DNA from: JANQEU01 sp965242805 | GTDB lineage: Bacteria > Bacteroidota > Bacteroidia > Cytophagales > Cyclobacteriaceae | Direction of reading: 5' to 3' | Assembly (NCBI GenBank): GCA_965242805.1 | Contig: CBDETD010000002.1 | Location: 2,790,001-2,854,000, forward strand | DNA length: 64,000 nt | Shown here: one piece after another, positions 1 to 9,217 of the stretch | How positions within the stretch are numbered: position 1 is the stretch's first letter | Layout of the letters: each line of letters begins with the position of its first letter | Position numbers and translations under genes: made by a program | Notes under the pieces: model-generated | Told to the model about the DNA's origin: nothing | Databases searched by the model: none | The model's input: the letters and a program-made list of their open reading frames with translations, nothing else

Positions 1-560
1 ATTGCAATAATTGTCCAAATGAAATACTGTACACTGGTCAATGGCAATCCTTTGTACATATATAGGGGAACAGCTATTAGATCCGTTATTATCCAAAAGA
101 TCCAATGTTCTATTTTTTTTCGGGCCATCAACCACATGGCTGTGATCGGTGCAGCTGTGGATATCGAATCCCAGTAAGGAACATCACTGTCTGTGAAGTC
201 CAAGCCAAACTTTATAATCAGAAAAGAAAGAAGCATAATTGAAAGGGAAATCGTTACTTCCAATCTGCTGCTACTGGTAATAGGTATCTGATCCAAATTC
301 TTGTCTTTGGTGTCTTTCCAGTGATACCATCCATAAATGCTCATGAAAAAGTAATAGGCATTTATTCCGGCATCTGCATATAGTTTATAATTGAAGGCTA
401 TATATACGTAGATAAGTACATTGACTATACCTGTAGGGTACACCAGTATGTTTTCCTGTTTTGAGTACCAAACGGTCAGCAAACCGAATATGACTGCCAC
501 AAATTCCAGCCATGTTGTTTGGTAGATCTGATAAACAAAAACTTCCCACAATTCAGACAT
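1..560 (-). CDS. pnuC: PnuC-type nicotinamide riboside transporter (3' end cut by window edge)
   Basis: Reading the minus strand from the ATG at 560 gives an open frame of 186 codons with no stop before the window edge, beginning MSELWEVFVYQIYQTTWLEF. The family is a small inner-membrane protein of about 190-220 residues that takes up nicotinamide riboside for NAD synthesis. Visible hallmarks are the segment WYSKQENILVYPTGIVNVLI (about 28-47), the tyrosine-rich stretch after it containing YADAGINAYYFFMSIYGWYHW, and the later AVPLYMYKGLPLTSVQYFIW. Only the last roughly 10-20 residues seem to be missing. Hydrophobic segments dominate the product. The gene is divergent from guaB with under 100 bp between the two starts. 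The family call is based on recognised motifs. Confidence 0.85.
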   Translation of the reverse strand, partial: MSELWEVFVYQIYQTTWLEFVAVIFGLLTVWYSKQENILVYPTGIVNVLIYVYIAFNYKLYADAGINAYYFFMSIYGWYHWKDTKDKNLDQIPITSSSRLEVTISLSIMLLSFLIIKFGLDFTDSDVPYWDSISTAAPITAMWLMARKKIEHWIFWIITDLIAVPLYMYKGLPLTSVQYFIWTIIA

Positions 561-616
561 GGCTGCAATATTAAATTAATTCACTCAGTCCCTTTTTTAT
601 TAGGCTTAGTTCTGGG

Positions 617-624
617 TAATTTTG
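617..624 (+). promoter_or_regulatory. Putative guaB minus-7 box (TAATTTTG)
   Basis: TAATTTTG matches the Bacteroidota housekeeping minus-7 consensus TAnnTTTG and is followed by CCCGGC, 31 bp before the preferred guaB ATG. No convincing TTTG minus-33 element is visible upstream, so this rests on one box and its position. Confidence 0.4.
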
Positions 625-654
625 CCCGGCAAATAATAGTTCTTGTTATTTGCC

Positions 655-2127
655 ATGAGTGTAAACAATAATACTTTCTTTCTTGAGGCGCTCACATATG
701 ATGACGTCCTTCTCCTTCCGGGTTATTCCGAAGTTCTACCGAGAGACACAGATACATCCACACAAGTCACCAGGAATATCAAGCTGAATATTCCTTTGTT
801 ATCAGCGGCGATGGATACGGTCACCGAAGATAAACTGGCAATTTCAATGGCACTGGATGGCGGGCTTGGCGTGATCCATAAGAACATGTCGGTTGAGAAG
901 CAGGCAGAGTTGGTTCGAAAAGTCAAAAGGTCACAAAGTGGTATGATCCTGGATCCCATTACCCTACATGACGGTAGCACTGTAGGAGATGCTGACCGCA
1001 TTATGAGGGAGAATAAAATTGGCGGCATTCCTGTGGTAAATGGTAATAACAAACTAATCGGGATCATTACCAATCGGGATTTGAGATTCCATAAGGACAT
1101 GTCTTCTCCTGTTGCAGACATCATGACCAAGGAAAATGTAATTACCGCCGGAGTCGAAGTAGGTCTATATGAAGCGGAAGAAATACTACAGGAATATAAA
1201 ATAGAGAAACTTCCTATTGTTGATGACAATGGTGAGTTGACAGGATTGATCACCTATAAGGACATCTTGAAAAATAAAGATCGGCCCAATGCATGCAAGG
1301 ACCAATATGGGAGATTAAGAGTGGGTGCTGCTGTTGGTGTTACCGCAGATCTAATAGAAAGGATTGGAGCATTGAAGAAAGCGGGAGTTGATCTGGTAAG
1401 CATAGACACTGCACATGGTCATTCCAAAGGAGTAATAGAAAGTGCGAAGAAGGTAAAAAAGACATATCCTGAACTAGAATTGATAGTTGGAAACATTGCT
1501 ACTGCTGAAGCTGCGAAGGCATTAGTTAAAGCAGGAGTAGATGGTATTAAAGTTGGCGTAGGTCCAGGCAGTATTTGCACTACAAGGATCATCGCGGGAG
1601 TAGGAGTGCCTCAGCTTACGGCAGTCTATGAATCGGCCAAAGCAATTAAGGGAAGTGGGATTCCAATCATTGCAGATGGAGGGATCAGGTTTTCCGGTGA
1701 TCTGGTGAAAGCGATTGCAGCTGGGGCAAACACGGTGATGATCGGTTCCTTATTGGCTGGGACAGAAGAGGCCCCTGGTGAAGTAATCCTTTATGAAGGA
1801 AGAAAATTTAAGACCTATCGTGGTATGGGGTCAGTCGAAGCCATGGAAGAAGGTTCAAAAGATCGATATTTCCAGGATGCAGAAGATGACATAAAAAAAC
1901 TAGTTCCGGAAGGCATCGTCGGTAGAGTTCCTTATAAAGGTTTGGTTAGCGAGGTTTTATTTCAGATGGTAGGTGGGTTAAGGGCCGGTATGGGTTATTG
2001 TGGAGCCGCTAACATTGAGGAACTTCAAAGTGCCAAATTCGTAAAGATCACCAACGCCGGATCCATTGAGAGTCACCCGCACGATATCCATATCACTCGG
2101 GAAGCTCCCAACTATTCAAGAAGGTAA
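655..2127 (+). CDS. guaB: Inosine-5'-monophosphate dehydrogenase
   Basis: Catalyses the NAD-dependent oxidation of IMP to XMP, the committed step of GMP synthesis, in the cytoplasm. I take the ATG at 655 (MSVNNNTFFLEALTYDDVLL, 490 residues). An in-frame TTG lies four codons upstream but adds nothing conserved. The catalytic TIM barrel is split by a tandem CBS module at roughly 95-205. The active-site loop GPGSICTTR carries the nucleophilic cysteine at about residue 308, and the flap motif GRVPYKG is present near 425. Length is normal for the family. It is the first gene of a plus-strand run that continues into a partner-switching cassette after a 64-bp gap. A TAnnTTTG box lies just upstream. 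Confidence 0.97.
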   Translation: MSVNNNTFFLEALTYDDVLLLPGYSEVLPRDTDTSTQVTRNIKLNIPLLSAAMDTVTEDKLAISMALDGGLGVIHKNMSVEKQAELVRKVKRSQSGMILDPITLHDGSTVGDADRIMRENKIGGIPVVNGNNKLIGIITNRDLRFHKDMSSPVADIMTKENVITAGVEVGLYEAEEILQEYKIEKLPIVDDNGELTGLITYKDILKNKDRPNACKDQYGRLRVGAAVGVTADLIERIGALKKAGVDLVSIDTAHGHSKGVIESAKKVKKTYPELELIVGNIATAEAAKALVKAGVDGIKVGVGPGSICTTRIIAGVGVPQLTAVYESAKAIKGSGIPIIADGGIRFSGDLVKAIAAGANTVMIGSLLAGTEEAPGEVILYEGRKFKTYRGMGSVEAMEEGSKDRYFQDAEDDIKKLVPEGIVGRVPYKGLVSEVLFQMVGGLRAGMGYCGAANIEELQSAKFVKITNAGSIESHPHDIHITREAPNYSRR

Positions 2128-2191
2128 TATTGCTTAATTTTCCCTTGAAAAAGGGGAATAACACAGGATTTGTGGTTTATCATCTAACTGG

Positions 2192-4237
2192 ATGTCACAA
2201 AAAGCTAAAATAAGGATAACACTTGCTGTAGGCATTCTGTCATGGCTACTTTATAGCTTTTTCGACATTTATTTCATAATCCTTGAAAGCTATAATATAT
2301 CTGAGGCTTATGTGGATCTACTACCACAGGGTTTTTTGACTCTTTTCATTATTAGCACTTTATTCTATTACAGATATAAAATCACCAAAGCCGAAAGTGT
2401 CAACTTTCTGGACCTGCTTTGGAAGGTATTCATAACTGGTCTGGTCACCACGATCATTTCCCTATGTATAAGACTGCTTTTCACCCTGTATGAAGGGACA
2501 ACCTTCATCCAGAATCCGGTTACGGTCAACTTTCTATACCAGGTTTATGTAGGATTGGTCATTGTATACATTGTTTCCACATTTGTTGTCTGGAAAAGAT
2601 TTATTCTATACCAGAAATCAAAGAACCTGGTCCAACTCTGGAATTTCTTCGAGTACGCTCTACTCCTGAGTTTGTTCGTTGATTTTCTCGGTTACGATCT
2701 GGAATCCAATTTCTTCAACATAGCACTGGTATTTTTAACCACGTTCTCGGTGGTCCTTTCTTTTAACTTGAAATGGATCGCCTACCTGAATTTCAAGCAA
2801 AAATGGAAAAGCATTTTATTTATCCTTTTATCAGGGATCTACCTTTATCACTTCTTTCTTAACCTGACCATTTATTCAGCAAACGATCTCTTAATTCATG
2901 ATCTCCTGGATAGAATATTTGTTGCAGCATTACTGATCTTCATCTTTATCTATGCAGCGATCTCCATTCTAGTCACTTTATTCAATCTTCCAACCTCCTC
3001 CGAATTTGAGAAAAAACTTCGGGAAGCGGTTGATTTCCAAAAGTTAAGTCAATCTGTTCCCGCAGGACAAAGTGAAACCGAGACATACGACATTCTTATC
3101 GATAGTTCCATGAGTGCGGTCTTTGCGGATGCCGCATGGCTTGAGATCAAAAATGAAGAGGACTCCAAAATAATTACCAGGAACGTAGAGAAGGCTGAAA
3201 TTGAGGTAATAAAGGATGACTTGAAAGACAATGACTTGAAGAGTGTAATAAACCTGGAATACTCGGGGAATGTTACCCAGGGAAAGGTATTTACAACTTT
3301 ACCAAAAGGGGATTTTCGCTCAGTTTTTGCCCTACCTATACTGATCAAGAATCAGCAGATCGGTACACTGGTCTTGTTGCAAGAGGTTGCAGATGCATTC
3401 AACCGGGAAATGGTCAACATAATCACAACATTTGTTAATCAAGCAAGTATCACCCTGGAGAATGCCAAACTACTCGATGAAGCTATCGATAATGAGCGAT
3501 ATAAGGAGCAATTAAAAATTGCCAAGAACGTCCAAAAAAGCCTCCTCCCTGAGAAGCTTTCTGCGAATGGTAATTTTTGTATAGCTGCATACTCTATGGC
3601 AGCCGAAGAAGTAGGAGGTGATTACTACGACGTGATCAACCATAGTGATGGAAAGGTTAGTTTGATCATTGGCGATGTGTCAGGAAAAGGCACTTCAGCA
3701 GCATTCAACATGGCCCAAATGAAAGGAATTTTCCACAGTCTGGGACAGCAGGATCCAAAGCCATCTAATTTTATAGTCCAGGCTAATGAGGCTTTGAGTA
3801 GATGTCTTGAAAAATCCTCTTTCATCACAGCTTCTTATTTCTCATTTGACACAAAGAATTCAACGGTGGAGTTTGTCAGAGCGGGACACTGCCCGTCTTT
3901 ATATTATGACGCTAAAAACAAAAAAGCTGAGTTTCTTGAAACAAAAGGAATGGGACTTGGTATATTAAGAAACTCCAGCTATGAAAAATACGTTTACAGT
4001 AATGCTCTCAAATACCACCCTGGAGATATTATCATGCTCCATACGGACGGTATAACGGAAGCCACAGATCAAAACAATCGCCAGTTTGGTGAAGACGGTT
4101 TAATGAAGGCGTTCAAGAAAAATGCAGGATTTGAGCCAGAAGTAATCAAAGAAAATATTATTGATGAACTCTATCGGTTCTTAAATGGTAGGAAGTTGGA
4201 TGACGACTACACTATCGTAATAATAAAGTTCGGATAA
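2192..4237 (+). CDS. Membrane-anchored PP2C-family (RsbU/SpoIIE-type) serine phosphatase with GAF-like domain
   Basis: A 681-residue protein with about eight hydrophobic segments over residues 1-265, a GAF-like region at about 285-430, a short coiled linker, and a C-terminal PP2C (SpoIIE) phosphatase domain from about 455 to the end. Metal-binding acidic residues are visible: Asp477 in VGGDYYDV, Asp495 in GDVSGKG, the HTDGITEA motif near 625, and the terminal DDDYT at 670-674. Proteins of this kind dephosphorylate a STAS-domain antagonist in response to a signal sensed by the upstream domains. The next gene, starting directly after the stop codon, encodes such a STAS protein and the one after it a kinase, so the partners are probably encoded together. 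The signal sensed is unknown. Confidence 0.85.
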   Translation: MSQKAKIRITLAVGILSWLLYSFFDIYFIILESYNISEAYVDLLPQGFLTLFIISTLFYYRYKITKAESVNFLDLLWKVFITGLVTTIISLCIRLLFTLYEGTTFIQNPVTVNFLYQVYVGLVIVYIVSTFVVWKRFILYQKSKNLVQLWNFFEYALLLSLFVDFLGYDLESNFFNIALVFLTTFSVVLSFNLKWIAYLNFKQKWKSILFILLSGIYLYHFFLNLTIYSANDLLIHDLLDRIFVAALLIFIFIYAAISILVTLFNLPTSSEFEKKLREAVDFQKLSQSVPAGQSETETYDILIDSSMSAVFADAAWLEIKNEEDSKIITRNVEKAEIEVIKDDLKDNDLKSVINLEYSGNVTQGKVFTTLPKGDFRSVFALPILIKNQQIGTLVLLQEVADAFNREMVNIITTFVNQASITLENAKLLDEAIDNERYKEQLKIAKNVQKSLLPEKLSANGNFCIAAYSMAAEEVGGDYYDVINHSDGKVSLIIGDVSGKGTSAAFNMAQMKGIFHSLGQQDPKPSNFIVQANEALSRCLEKSSFITASYFSFDTKNSTVEFVRAGHCPSLYYDAKNKKAEFLETKGMGLGILRNSSYEKYVYSNALKYHPGDIIMLHTDGITEATDQNNRQFGEDGLMKAFKKNAGFEPEVIKENIIDELYRFLNGRKLDDDYTIVIIKFG

Positions 4238-4576
4238 ATGATAGATATAAGAACAAATATAGAAAATGGCATTTATGAGATATCCGTGGATGGAGATATT
4301 GACGCAAGTTCCTCTATTCACCTGGACAATGCCCTTGAAAATGCTTTGAATGATCATACCAAGATTTTAGTAAACCTTGAAAGCCTCAATTACATTTCAT
4401 CCGCAGGTTTAGGTGTATTTATCGCCCGCCTGGATGAAATCAAGAACAATAACCTAAAAATGGTTTTATATGGCTTAAATGATAAGGTACACAACGTATT
4501 TAAAATTCTTGGATTGGAAGAATTATTAACAATCAAAACTGATAAAGCCAAGGCAATAGAAGAGATTGAAGCATAA
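4238..4576 (+). CDS. STAS-domain anti-sigma-factor antagonist (RsbV/SpoIIAA-like)
   Basis: A 112-residue single STAS domain whose ATG follows the stop codon of the upstream phosphatase gene with no gap. The motif NYISSAGLGVF at 51-61 is the usual phosphorylation loop. By alignment with RsbV-like proteins Ser55 is the likely phosphosite, with Ser54 next to it. Such proteins bind the partner kinase when unphosphorylated. The phosphatase (2192-4237) would remove the phosphate and the kinase (4566-4979) would add it. The 3' end overlaps the next gene by 11 bp, consistent with translational coupling. The downstream target (sigma factor or other effector) is not encoded here. Confidence 0.88.
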   Translation: MIDIRTNIENGIYEISVDGDIDASSSIHLDNALENALNDHTKILVNLESLNYISSAGLGVFIARLDEIKNNNLKMVLYGLNDKVHNVFKILGLEELLTIKTDKAKAIEEIEA

Positions 4577-4979
4577 CCTCACCATATCATGCAGTAAAGA
4601 CAATCTTGCCGTGGTCAGGCACTTCATTGAAGAGCTATTGGAAAGATATCATGTATCAGATGTCGAATCTTATAAAATAGTTCTTGCCGTCGATGAGGTT
4701 TGTGCGAATCTTATCATTCATGCAAATAATTGTAATGCTAAGGAGTTCCTGGAATTATTAGTAGATGTAAATCCACATAAGAGTATTGAATTCACAATTC
4801 GTGATCGGGGTGTTGGATTCGATATCAATAATTATAAGGAGCCTAAGTTAAAAGAGATCGTGTCTTCAAAAAGAAAGGGTGGACTTGGTTTGATGCTTGT
4901 AAAAAGAATCATGGACGAAATTGAATTCTCAAAGGAAAAGAATCACAATATTTGCAGACTCGTAAAAAAATTAAGTTAA
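4566..4979 (+). CDS. RsbW-like anti-sigma factor serine kinase (HATPase)
   Basis: A 137-residue GHKL-type ATPase domain. Visible boxes are VLAVDEVCANLIIHA (N-box, about 41-55), IRDRGVGFD (about 78-86) and KRKGGLGLMLVKRIMDEI (G2-like box, about 100-117). The frame has no internal Met near the start, so translation probably begins at the TTG at 4566, which overlaps the end of the STAS gene (TTGAAGCATAA). That arrangement would couple the two. It is the kinase member of the RsbU/V/W-like triplet and would phosphorylate the STAS protein and sequester an effector. No sigma factor gene lies next to it, so the effector is unlinked or not a sigma factor. Confidence 0.85.
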   Translation: MKHNLTISCSKDNLAVVRHFIEELLERYHVSDVESYKIVLAVDEVCANLIIHANNCNAKEFLELLVDVNPHKSIEFTIRDRGVGFDINNYKEPKLKEIVSSKRKGGLGLMLVKRIMDEIEFSKEKNHNICRLVKKLS

Positions 4980-4983
4980 ACTG

Positions 4984-5847
4984 GTGAGGTTCTCCCCTAT
5001 TTTCATCATTCTATTTTCATTAATAATTGTTGGTTGTGAATATTTCCAACAGAAAGAGGAATTAGAGCGAGTGCCTATTGCTCGTGCAAGGAACTCTATT
5101 CTGTACAAAGATGATCTGTCAGGCCTTGTACCCAGAAATGTGTCTAAAGATGATAGCATAAAGCTTACGGAAAAATATGTCAATGATTGGATAAAGAAAC
5201 AATTGATCCTTTCGAAAGCTCAGGAAGAGATATCATTGAACGTAGCAGAAATTGACCGCAAAGTAGTTGACTATCGATACGCATTAATCGTCCATGAGTT
5301 TGAAAAACTATATGTCAACTCTCACCTCAATGTAGCTGTAAGCCCTGAGGAGATCGAAACATACTATGATGAGCAGCAGGATAATTTTGTCCTTAAGCAG
5401 AATATTATCAAATGCTTGTTTGTACAGGTCCCTAAAAATGTACCTGAAATCAGACAATTAAGGAGAAACATTCGTTCATTCCCCAATACGAACAAGGAGG
5501 ATATTGCCCAGTTCTCTCTCCAGTATGCCATTAAGACATTTCTGGATGACTCAGTGTGGATAGATTTTGATGATGTAATTTTTGAAACTCCTCTGGAAAA
5601 TATTACCAACAAAATTCAGTTTCTAAGGAACACAACCTACAGTGAGACATCGGATAAAGACTTCATTTATTTCCTCAGGATACTGGACTATAAAATATCC
5701 GACCAAATATCGCCGCTTGACTACGTACGGGAAGACATTGAAAGTATAATCATCAGCAAACGGAAGTTGGCATTGAAGCAAGAATTGGAAAACACGATTT
5801 ATGACGAAGCGCTTAGTGAAAATACATTCGAGATTTATCGCAATTAG
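4984..5847 (+). CDS. Predicted lipoprotein, SurA/PpiC-related periplasmic protein
   Basis: A 287-residue protein with a lipoprotein signal: basic start, hydrophobic run FIILFSLIIV, then GC at about residues 17-18. The start is a GTG at 4984, four bases after the kinase stop. The body is charged and helical, with the segment VSPEEIETYYDEQQDNFVLK (about 119-138) resembling the parvulin-adjacent region of PpiC/SurA chaperones. No complete parvulin catalytic domain is evident, so it may be chaperone-only. The following gene, a clear SurA-type isomerase, starts inside its 3' end (47-bp overlap). I infer a shared role in outer-membrane protein folding; the exact function is unproven. Confidence 0.65.
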   Translation: MRFSPIFIILFSLIIVGCEYFQQKEELERVPIARARNSILYKDDLSGLVPRNVSKDDSIKLTEKYVNDWIKKQLILSKAQEEISLNVAEIDRKVVDYRYALIVHEFEKLYVNSHLNVAVSPEEIETYYDEQQDNFVLKQNIIKCLFVQVPKNVPEIRQLRRNIRSFPNTNKEDIAQFSLQYAIKTFLDDSVWIDFDDVIFETPLENITNKIQFLRNTTYSETSDKDFIYFLRILDYKISDQISPLDYVREDIESIIISKRKLALKQELENTIYDEALSENTFEIYRN

Positions 5848-7159
5848 TTTAATCTTTTGTTGTCTGTCTACCGCCAGAGCACAAAACGATCTAATTATTG
5901 ATCAAATTATCGCCAAAGTAGACAACTACATTGTACTAAAATCTGACCTGGAGCGGGCATATCTCGAATTCCTTTCAAGGGGGGAGTACAACAGAGGTGA
6001 TGCCAGATGCCAGATACTGGAATCTCTTGTTATCAACAAAATGTTGGTGGCTAAGGCCGAAATTGACTCAATCATAGTGGAGGATAGTGAGGTTGCTGGC
6101 AATTTACGACGCCGTATGGATTTCATGATATCACAAATAGGCTCCGAAGAAGAAATCGAATCCTTTTATGGGAAAAGCATTGAGCAAATTGAAAATGAAT
6201 TATTTGATGAAGTGAAGGAGCAACTGATCATTCAGCGAATGAGGGGTGAGATTACCGCTGACACCAAAGTTACTCCCAAAGAAGTAAGAAAATTTTTTGC
6301 TGCTATCCCTGCTGATTCACTACCGTATTTTTCAACTGAGGTGATGGTTGGACAGATTGTGAAGAAACCTGAACCAAGTAAGTTACAGGACCTAAAAGTG
6401 GAGCGACAACTACTGGATATTAGGGAAAGGATTCTCAATGGAGAATCGTTTGGATCATTGGCAAGAGTCTACTCGGAGGATCCGGGTTCAGCAGCGAATG
6501 GTGGGGAGCTCCCCTTTTATAAGCGGGGAGAGCTAGCTCCTGAATATGAAGCTACAGCTCTCACGCTGGAGCCCGGTACATTATCAATGCCAGTTAAATC
6601 GCAATTTGGATATCATCTTATTGAGTTGATCGAAAAACGGGGGAACACTTTCAAGACCCGTCATATTCTAATCTCACCTCGTCCTTCATCGGAAGATGTG
6701 AAAAAAGCAGAGCTGGATCTGGACTCTGTAAGAAACCTGATTGTCCTTGATAGCATTACTTTCAGAAATGCAGCCAAGGAATTTTCCGATGACGATATTA
6801 CTTCAACTAATGGTGGATTCTTTTCTGATCAGGAAGGTAATACACGTGTTTCTGTGGAGACCTTAGATCCAAATATCTTCTTCACAATCGACACAATGAC
6901 TGTAGGTAATGTTTCCGAACCTCTTTCATTTACTCAACCTGATGGTTCGCAGGCATTTAGAATACTCTATTATGAAGATAGGATCCCTCCTCACCAGGCA
7001 AACTTGAATCAGGATTATCAGAAAATTGCGCAGGCAACTTTGAATAACAAACAAACGCAAATCCTCAATGATTGGTTTGAAGACGCTCGGGAAGATGTCT
7101 TTATCTTGATCATCGATGACTATGACAATTGTAACATCTTAGGTGACAAAATCGATTAA
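5801..7159 (+). CDS. surA: SurA-like periplasmic peptidyl-prolyl cis-trans isomerase
   Basis: A 452-residue periplasmic chaperone and isomerase. Residues 1-28 form a signal peptide ending near STARAQ. The SurA N-terminal domain follows (IIAKVDNYIVLKSDLERAYL). Two parvulin rotamase domains are visible: about 175-270 with YSEDPGSAANGGELPFYKRG and FGYHLIELIEKRG, and about 272-385 with TRHILISPRP and FSDDDITSTNGGFF. It would help outer-membrane barrel proteins fold, which fits a genome rich in exporter and Wzi-like barrels. The start at 5801 overlaps the upstream lipoprotein gene by 47 bp, which is needed to include the signal peptide. A C-terminal acidic tail follows the second domain. Confidence 0.9.
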   Translation: MTKRLVKIHSRFIAISLIFCCLSTARAQNDLIIDQIIAKVDNYIVLKSDLERAYLEFLSRGEYNRGDARCQILESLVINKMLVAKAEIDSIIVEDSEVAGNLRRRMDFMISQIGSEEEIESFYGKSIEQIENELFDEVKEQLIIQRMRGEITADTKVTPKEVRKFFAAIPADSLPYFSTEVMVGQIVKKPEPSKLQDLKVERQLLDIRERILNGESFGSLARVYSEDPGSAANGGELPFYKRGELAPEYEATALTLEPGTLSMPVKSQFGYHLIELIEKRGNTFKTRHILISPRPSSEDVKKAELDLDSVRNLIVLDSITFRNAAKEFSDDDITSTNGGFFSDQEGNTRVSVETLDPNIFFTIDTMTVGNVSEPLSFTQPDGSQAFRILYYEDRIPPHQANLNQDYQKIAQATLNNKQTQILNDWFEDAREDVFILIIDDYDNCNILGDKID

Positions 7160-7165
7160 TACCTC

Positions 7166-8137
7166 ATGGCAAAAGATATGACAGATAAGGAAGCCGCAGA
7201 CCAGCTTTCAAAAACATTCGAGGATTTAAGAAACGAAATTTCGAAGACAATAATCGGGCAGGATGAAGTTGTGAGATTGCTCATCACTTCCATTTTTTGT
7301 AATGGTCACTCACTACTGGTTGGGGTTCCCGGACTGGCAAAAACGTTGCTTATACATACCATTGCCGAATCATTGAGTCTGGAGTTCAACAGGATCCAAT
7401 TCACTCCCGATTTGATGCCTTCAGACATACTGGGTGCCGAAACTCTTGATAAAGAAAGAAACTTCAAGTTTGTGAAGGGCCCTGTCTTTGCCAATGTTAT
7501 CCTGGCGGATGAAATAAATCGTACTCCCCCAAAAACTCAATCAGCATTATTGGAAAGTATGCAGGAATATTCAGTGACAATATCCGGAAAACATTATGCT
7601 CTTGATAAGCCATTTTTTGTTCTTGCTACTCAGAACCCTATTGAGCAAGAAGGTACGTACCCTTTACCCGAAGCTCAGTTGGATAGGTTCATGATGATGA
7701 TCAAGCTTGATTATCCTGATTATGACGCTGAGTTAGATATTGTCAAGCAGACCACTTCGATCATAAACACACAGATCAATCCCGTCATATCAAAAAAAGA
7801 CATTATAAAATTTCAAGAACTGGTGAGAAAGGTACCCGTCGTTGACAATGTCTTTGAGTATGCCGTGTCATTGGTGCATAAAACTCGACCCGGTTCAGAT
7901 AGGAGCAGTGAACTGAGTAATGAATACCTGGAATGGGGAGCTGGCCCCAGGGCCAGTCAGTTTCTCATACTTGGAGCAAAATGCAATGCGTTGATCTCTG
8001 GAAAGTATTCACCCGATATTGAAGATGTCAAATCCATTGCAGTGCCTGTTTTAAGACATCGAATCGTTCGAAACTTCAAAGCAGAAGCAGAGGGTCTTAG
8101 TGAAGAAAAGATCCTGAACTCATTGATCAATGACTGA
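7166..8137 (+). CDS. MoxR-family AAA+ ATPase
   Basis: A 323-residue cytoplasmic AAA+ ATPase of the MoxR group, whose members act as chaperones for metal insertion, VWA-domain proteins or envelope stress responses. Walker A is visible as GVPGLAKT (about 49-56), Walker B as VILADEINRTPPKTQ (about 111-125), then the sensor segment LATQNPIEQEGTYPLPEAQLDRF (about 152-174), and a C-terminal lid domain. It starts six bases after the surA stop, so it is probably co-transcribed. The usual MoxR partners (DUF58 or VWA genes) do not follow: the next gene, pheS, runs the other way and its stop codon directly abuts this one. The substrate is therefore unknown. Confidence 0.9.
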   Translation: MAKDMTDKEAADQLSKTFEDLRNEISKTIIGQDEVVRLLITSIFCNGHSLLVGVPGLAKTLLIHTIAESLSLEFNRIQFTPDLMPSDILGAETLDKERNFKFVKGPVFANVILADEINRTPPKTQSALLESMQEYSVTISGKHYALDKPFFVLATQNPIEQEGTYPLPEAQLDRFMMMIKLDYPDYDAELDIVKQTTSIINTQINPVISKKDIIKFQELVRKVPVVDNVFEYAVSLVHKTRPGSDRSSELSNEYLEWGAGPRASQFLILGAKCNALISGKYSPDIEDVKSIAVPVLRHRIVRNFKAEAEGLSEEKILNSLIND

Positions 8138-9157
8138 TCAAGCTCCTTTAAACTGCTGAAGGAATCTTATATCGTTTTCGGAAAAAAGGCGAATATCGTC
8201 AATCTGGTATTTCAACATCGCAATACGCTCTATGCCCATACCAAATGCAAAACCGGAAAATTCATCCGGATCAATATCACAGTTCTGTAGAACGTTAGGA
8301 TCGACCATTCCGGAACCTCCAATCTCCACCCATCCGGTATGCTTACATATCTTACATCCTTCCCCGTGACAAATAAAACAGCTTATATCTATCTCAGCAC
8401 TGGGTTCAGTGAAAGGAAAATAGGATGGACGAAAGCGGATTTGTGTGTCTTTTTCGAAGAACTCCCTGGCAAAATGATACAAGGTTTGCTTCAGATCCTT
8501 GAAGCCAACATTTCTATCAACATACAATCCCTCCACCTGGTGAAAAAAACAATGTGCTCTAGCTGAAATTGCTTCATTTCGATAAACTCTTCCCGGCATT
8601 ATCGATCGAAATGGTGGCTTCCCTAATTGCATCAATCGAATTTGAACCGTTGATGTATGAGTACGAAGCAGGACATCGGGATTCTTTTCAATAAAGTAGG
8701 TGTCTTGCATGGCGCGTGCCGGGTGATTCTCAGGGAAATTTAAAGCCGTGAAATTATGCCAATCATCTTCTATCTCAGGGCCATCTGACACATTGAATCC
8801 CTGTCTTTCGAAGATCTGGATCATCCGATTTTTAACAATAGATATTGGATGTAGAGATCCGGATTGATCAGGAACCGGAGGCAAAAAAAGGTCCACGGAT
8901 TTCTCAGCCTGGTCTCCTTTGGAATTTACATCAGCAATGAGCTGCTTGAATTTGTTATCAGCCAGGTTCTTAAGCTCATTCAGCAATCTCCCAAATTCCT
9001 TTTTTTGGTCGTTAGGAACCAGCTTAAAATCGGAAAATAGTTCAGAAATTTCTCCCTTTCTACCAATGAATCTCAGCCTGTATTTTTCTAGTTCCTCTTT
9101 TGTTGAAGCTACAGATTCCTCGATTTCCTTTTTCAGCTGATCTACTTTATCAAACAT
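8138..9157 (-). CDS. pheS: Phenylalanyl-tRNA synthetase alpha subunit
   Basis: Catalytic subunit of phenylalanine-tRNA ligase, 339 residues, the normal length. It shows an N-terminal coiled-coil (about 1-85), then the class II catalytic core: the region around HPARAMQDTYF, motif 2 around MPGRVYRNEAISARAHCFFH, FTEPSAEIDISC and motif 3 in GFAFGMGIERIAM (about 302-314). The cysteine-rich insertion CFICHGEGCKICKHTGW is seen in many bacterial PheS proteins. It is convergent with the MoxR gene with no intergenic bases. A TATTTTTG box precedes the start. The beta subunit is not in the window, which is common in this phylum. Confidence 0.97.
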   Translation of the reverse strand: MFDKVDQLKKEIEESVASTKEELEKYRLRFIGRKGEISELFSDFKLVPNDQKKEFGRLLNELKNLADNKFKQLIADVNSKGDQAEKSVDLFLPPVPDQSGSLHPISIVKNRMIQIFERQGFNVSDGPEIEDDWHNFTALNFPENHPARAMQDTYFIEKNPDVLLRTHTSTVQIRLMQLGKPPFRSIMPGRVYRNEAISARAHCFFHQVEGLYVDRNVGFKDLKQTLYHFAREFFEKDTQIRFRPSYFPFTEPSAEIDISCFICHGEGCKICKHTGWVEIGGSGMVDPNVLQNCDIDPDEFSGFAFGMGIERIAMLKYQIDDIRLFSENDIRFLQQFKGA

Positions 9158-9175
9158 GATTTATAAATGAAAGTG

Positions 9176-9183
9176 CAAAAATA
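9176..9183 (-). promoter_or_regulatory. Putative pheS minus-7 box (TATTTTTG)
   Basis: On the minus strand TATTTTTG, followed by CACTTTC, matches TAnnTTTG and ends 18 bases before the pheS ATG at 9157. No clear minus-33 TTTG was found. Confidence 0.4.
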
Positions 9184-9217
9184 ACCAACGATATAGACTA
9201 GGAAAGAAATTTCGTGT

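Noticed and set aside
723..1253. Minus-strand open frame of 176 codons inside guaB
   Set aside because: Reads the opposite strand of a highly conserved gene, has low-complexity Ser-rich composition and no start context or family likeness.
2128..2165. Possible terminator after guaB (TTCCC and GGGAA pairing)
   Set aside because: The stem is only about five base pairs and no U-run follows; the partner-switching cassette continues on the same strand.
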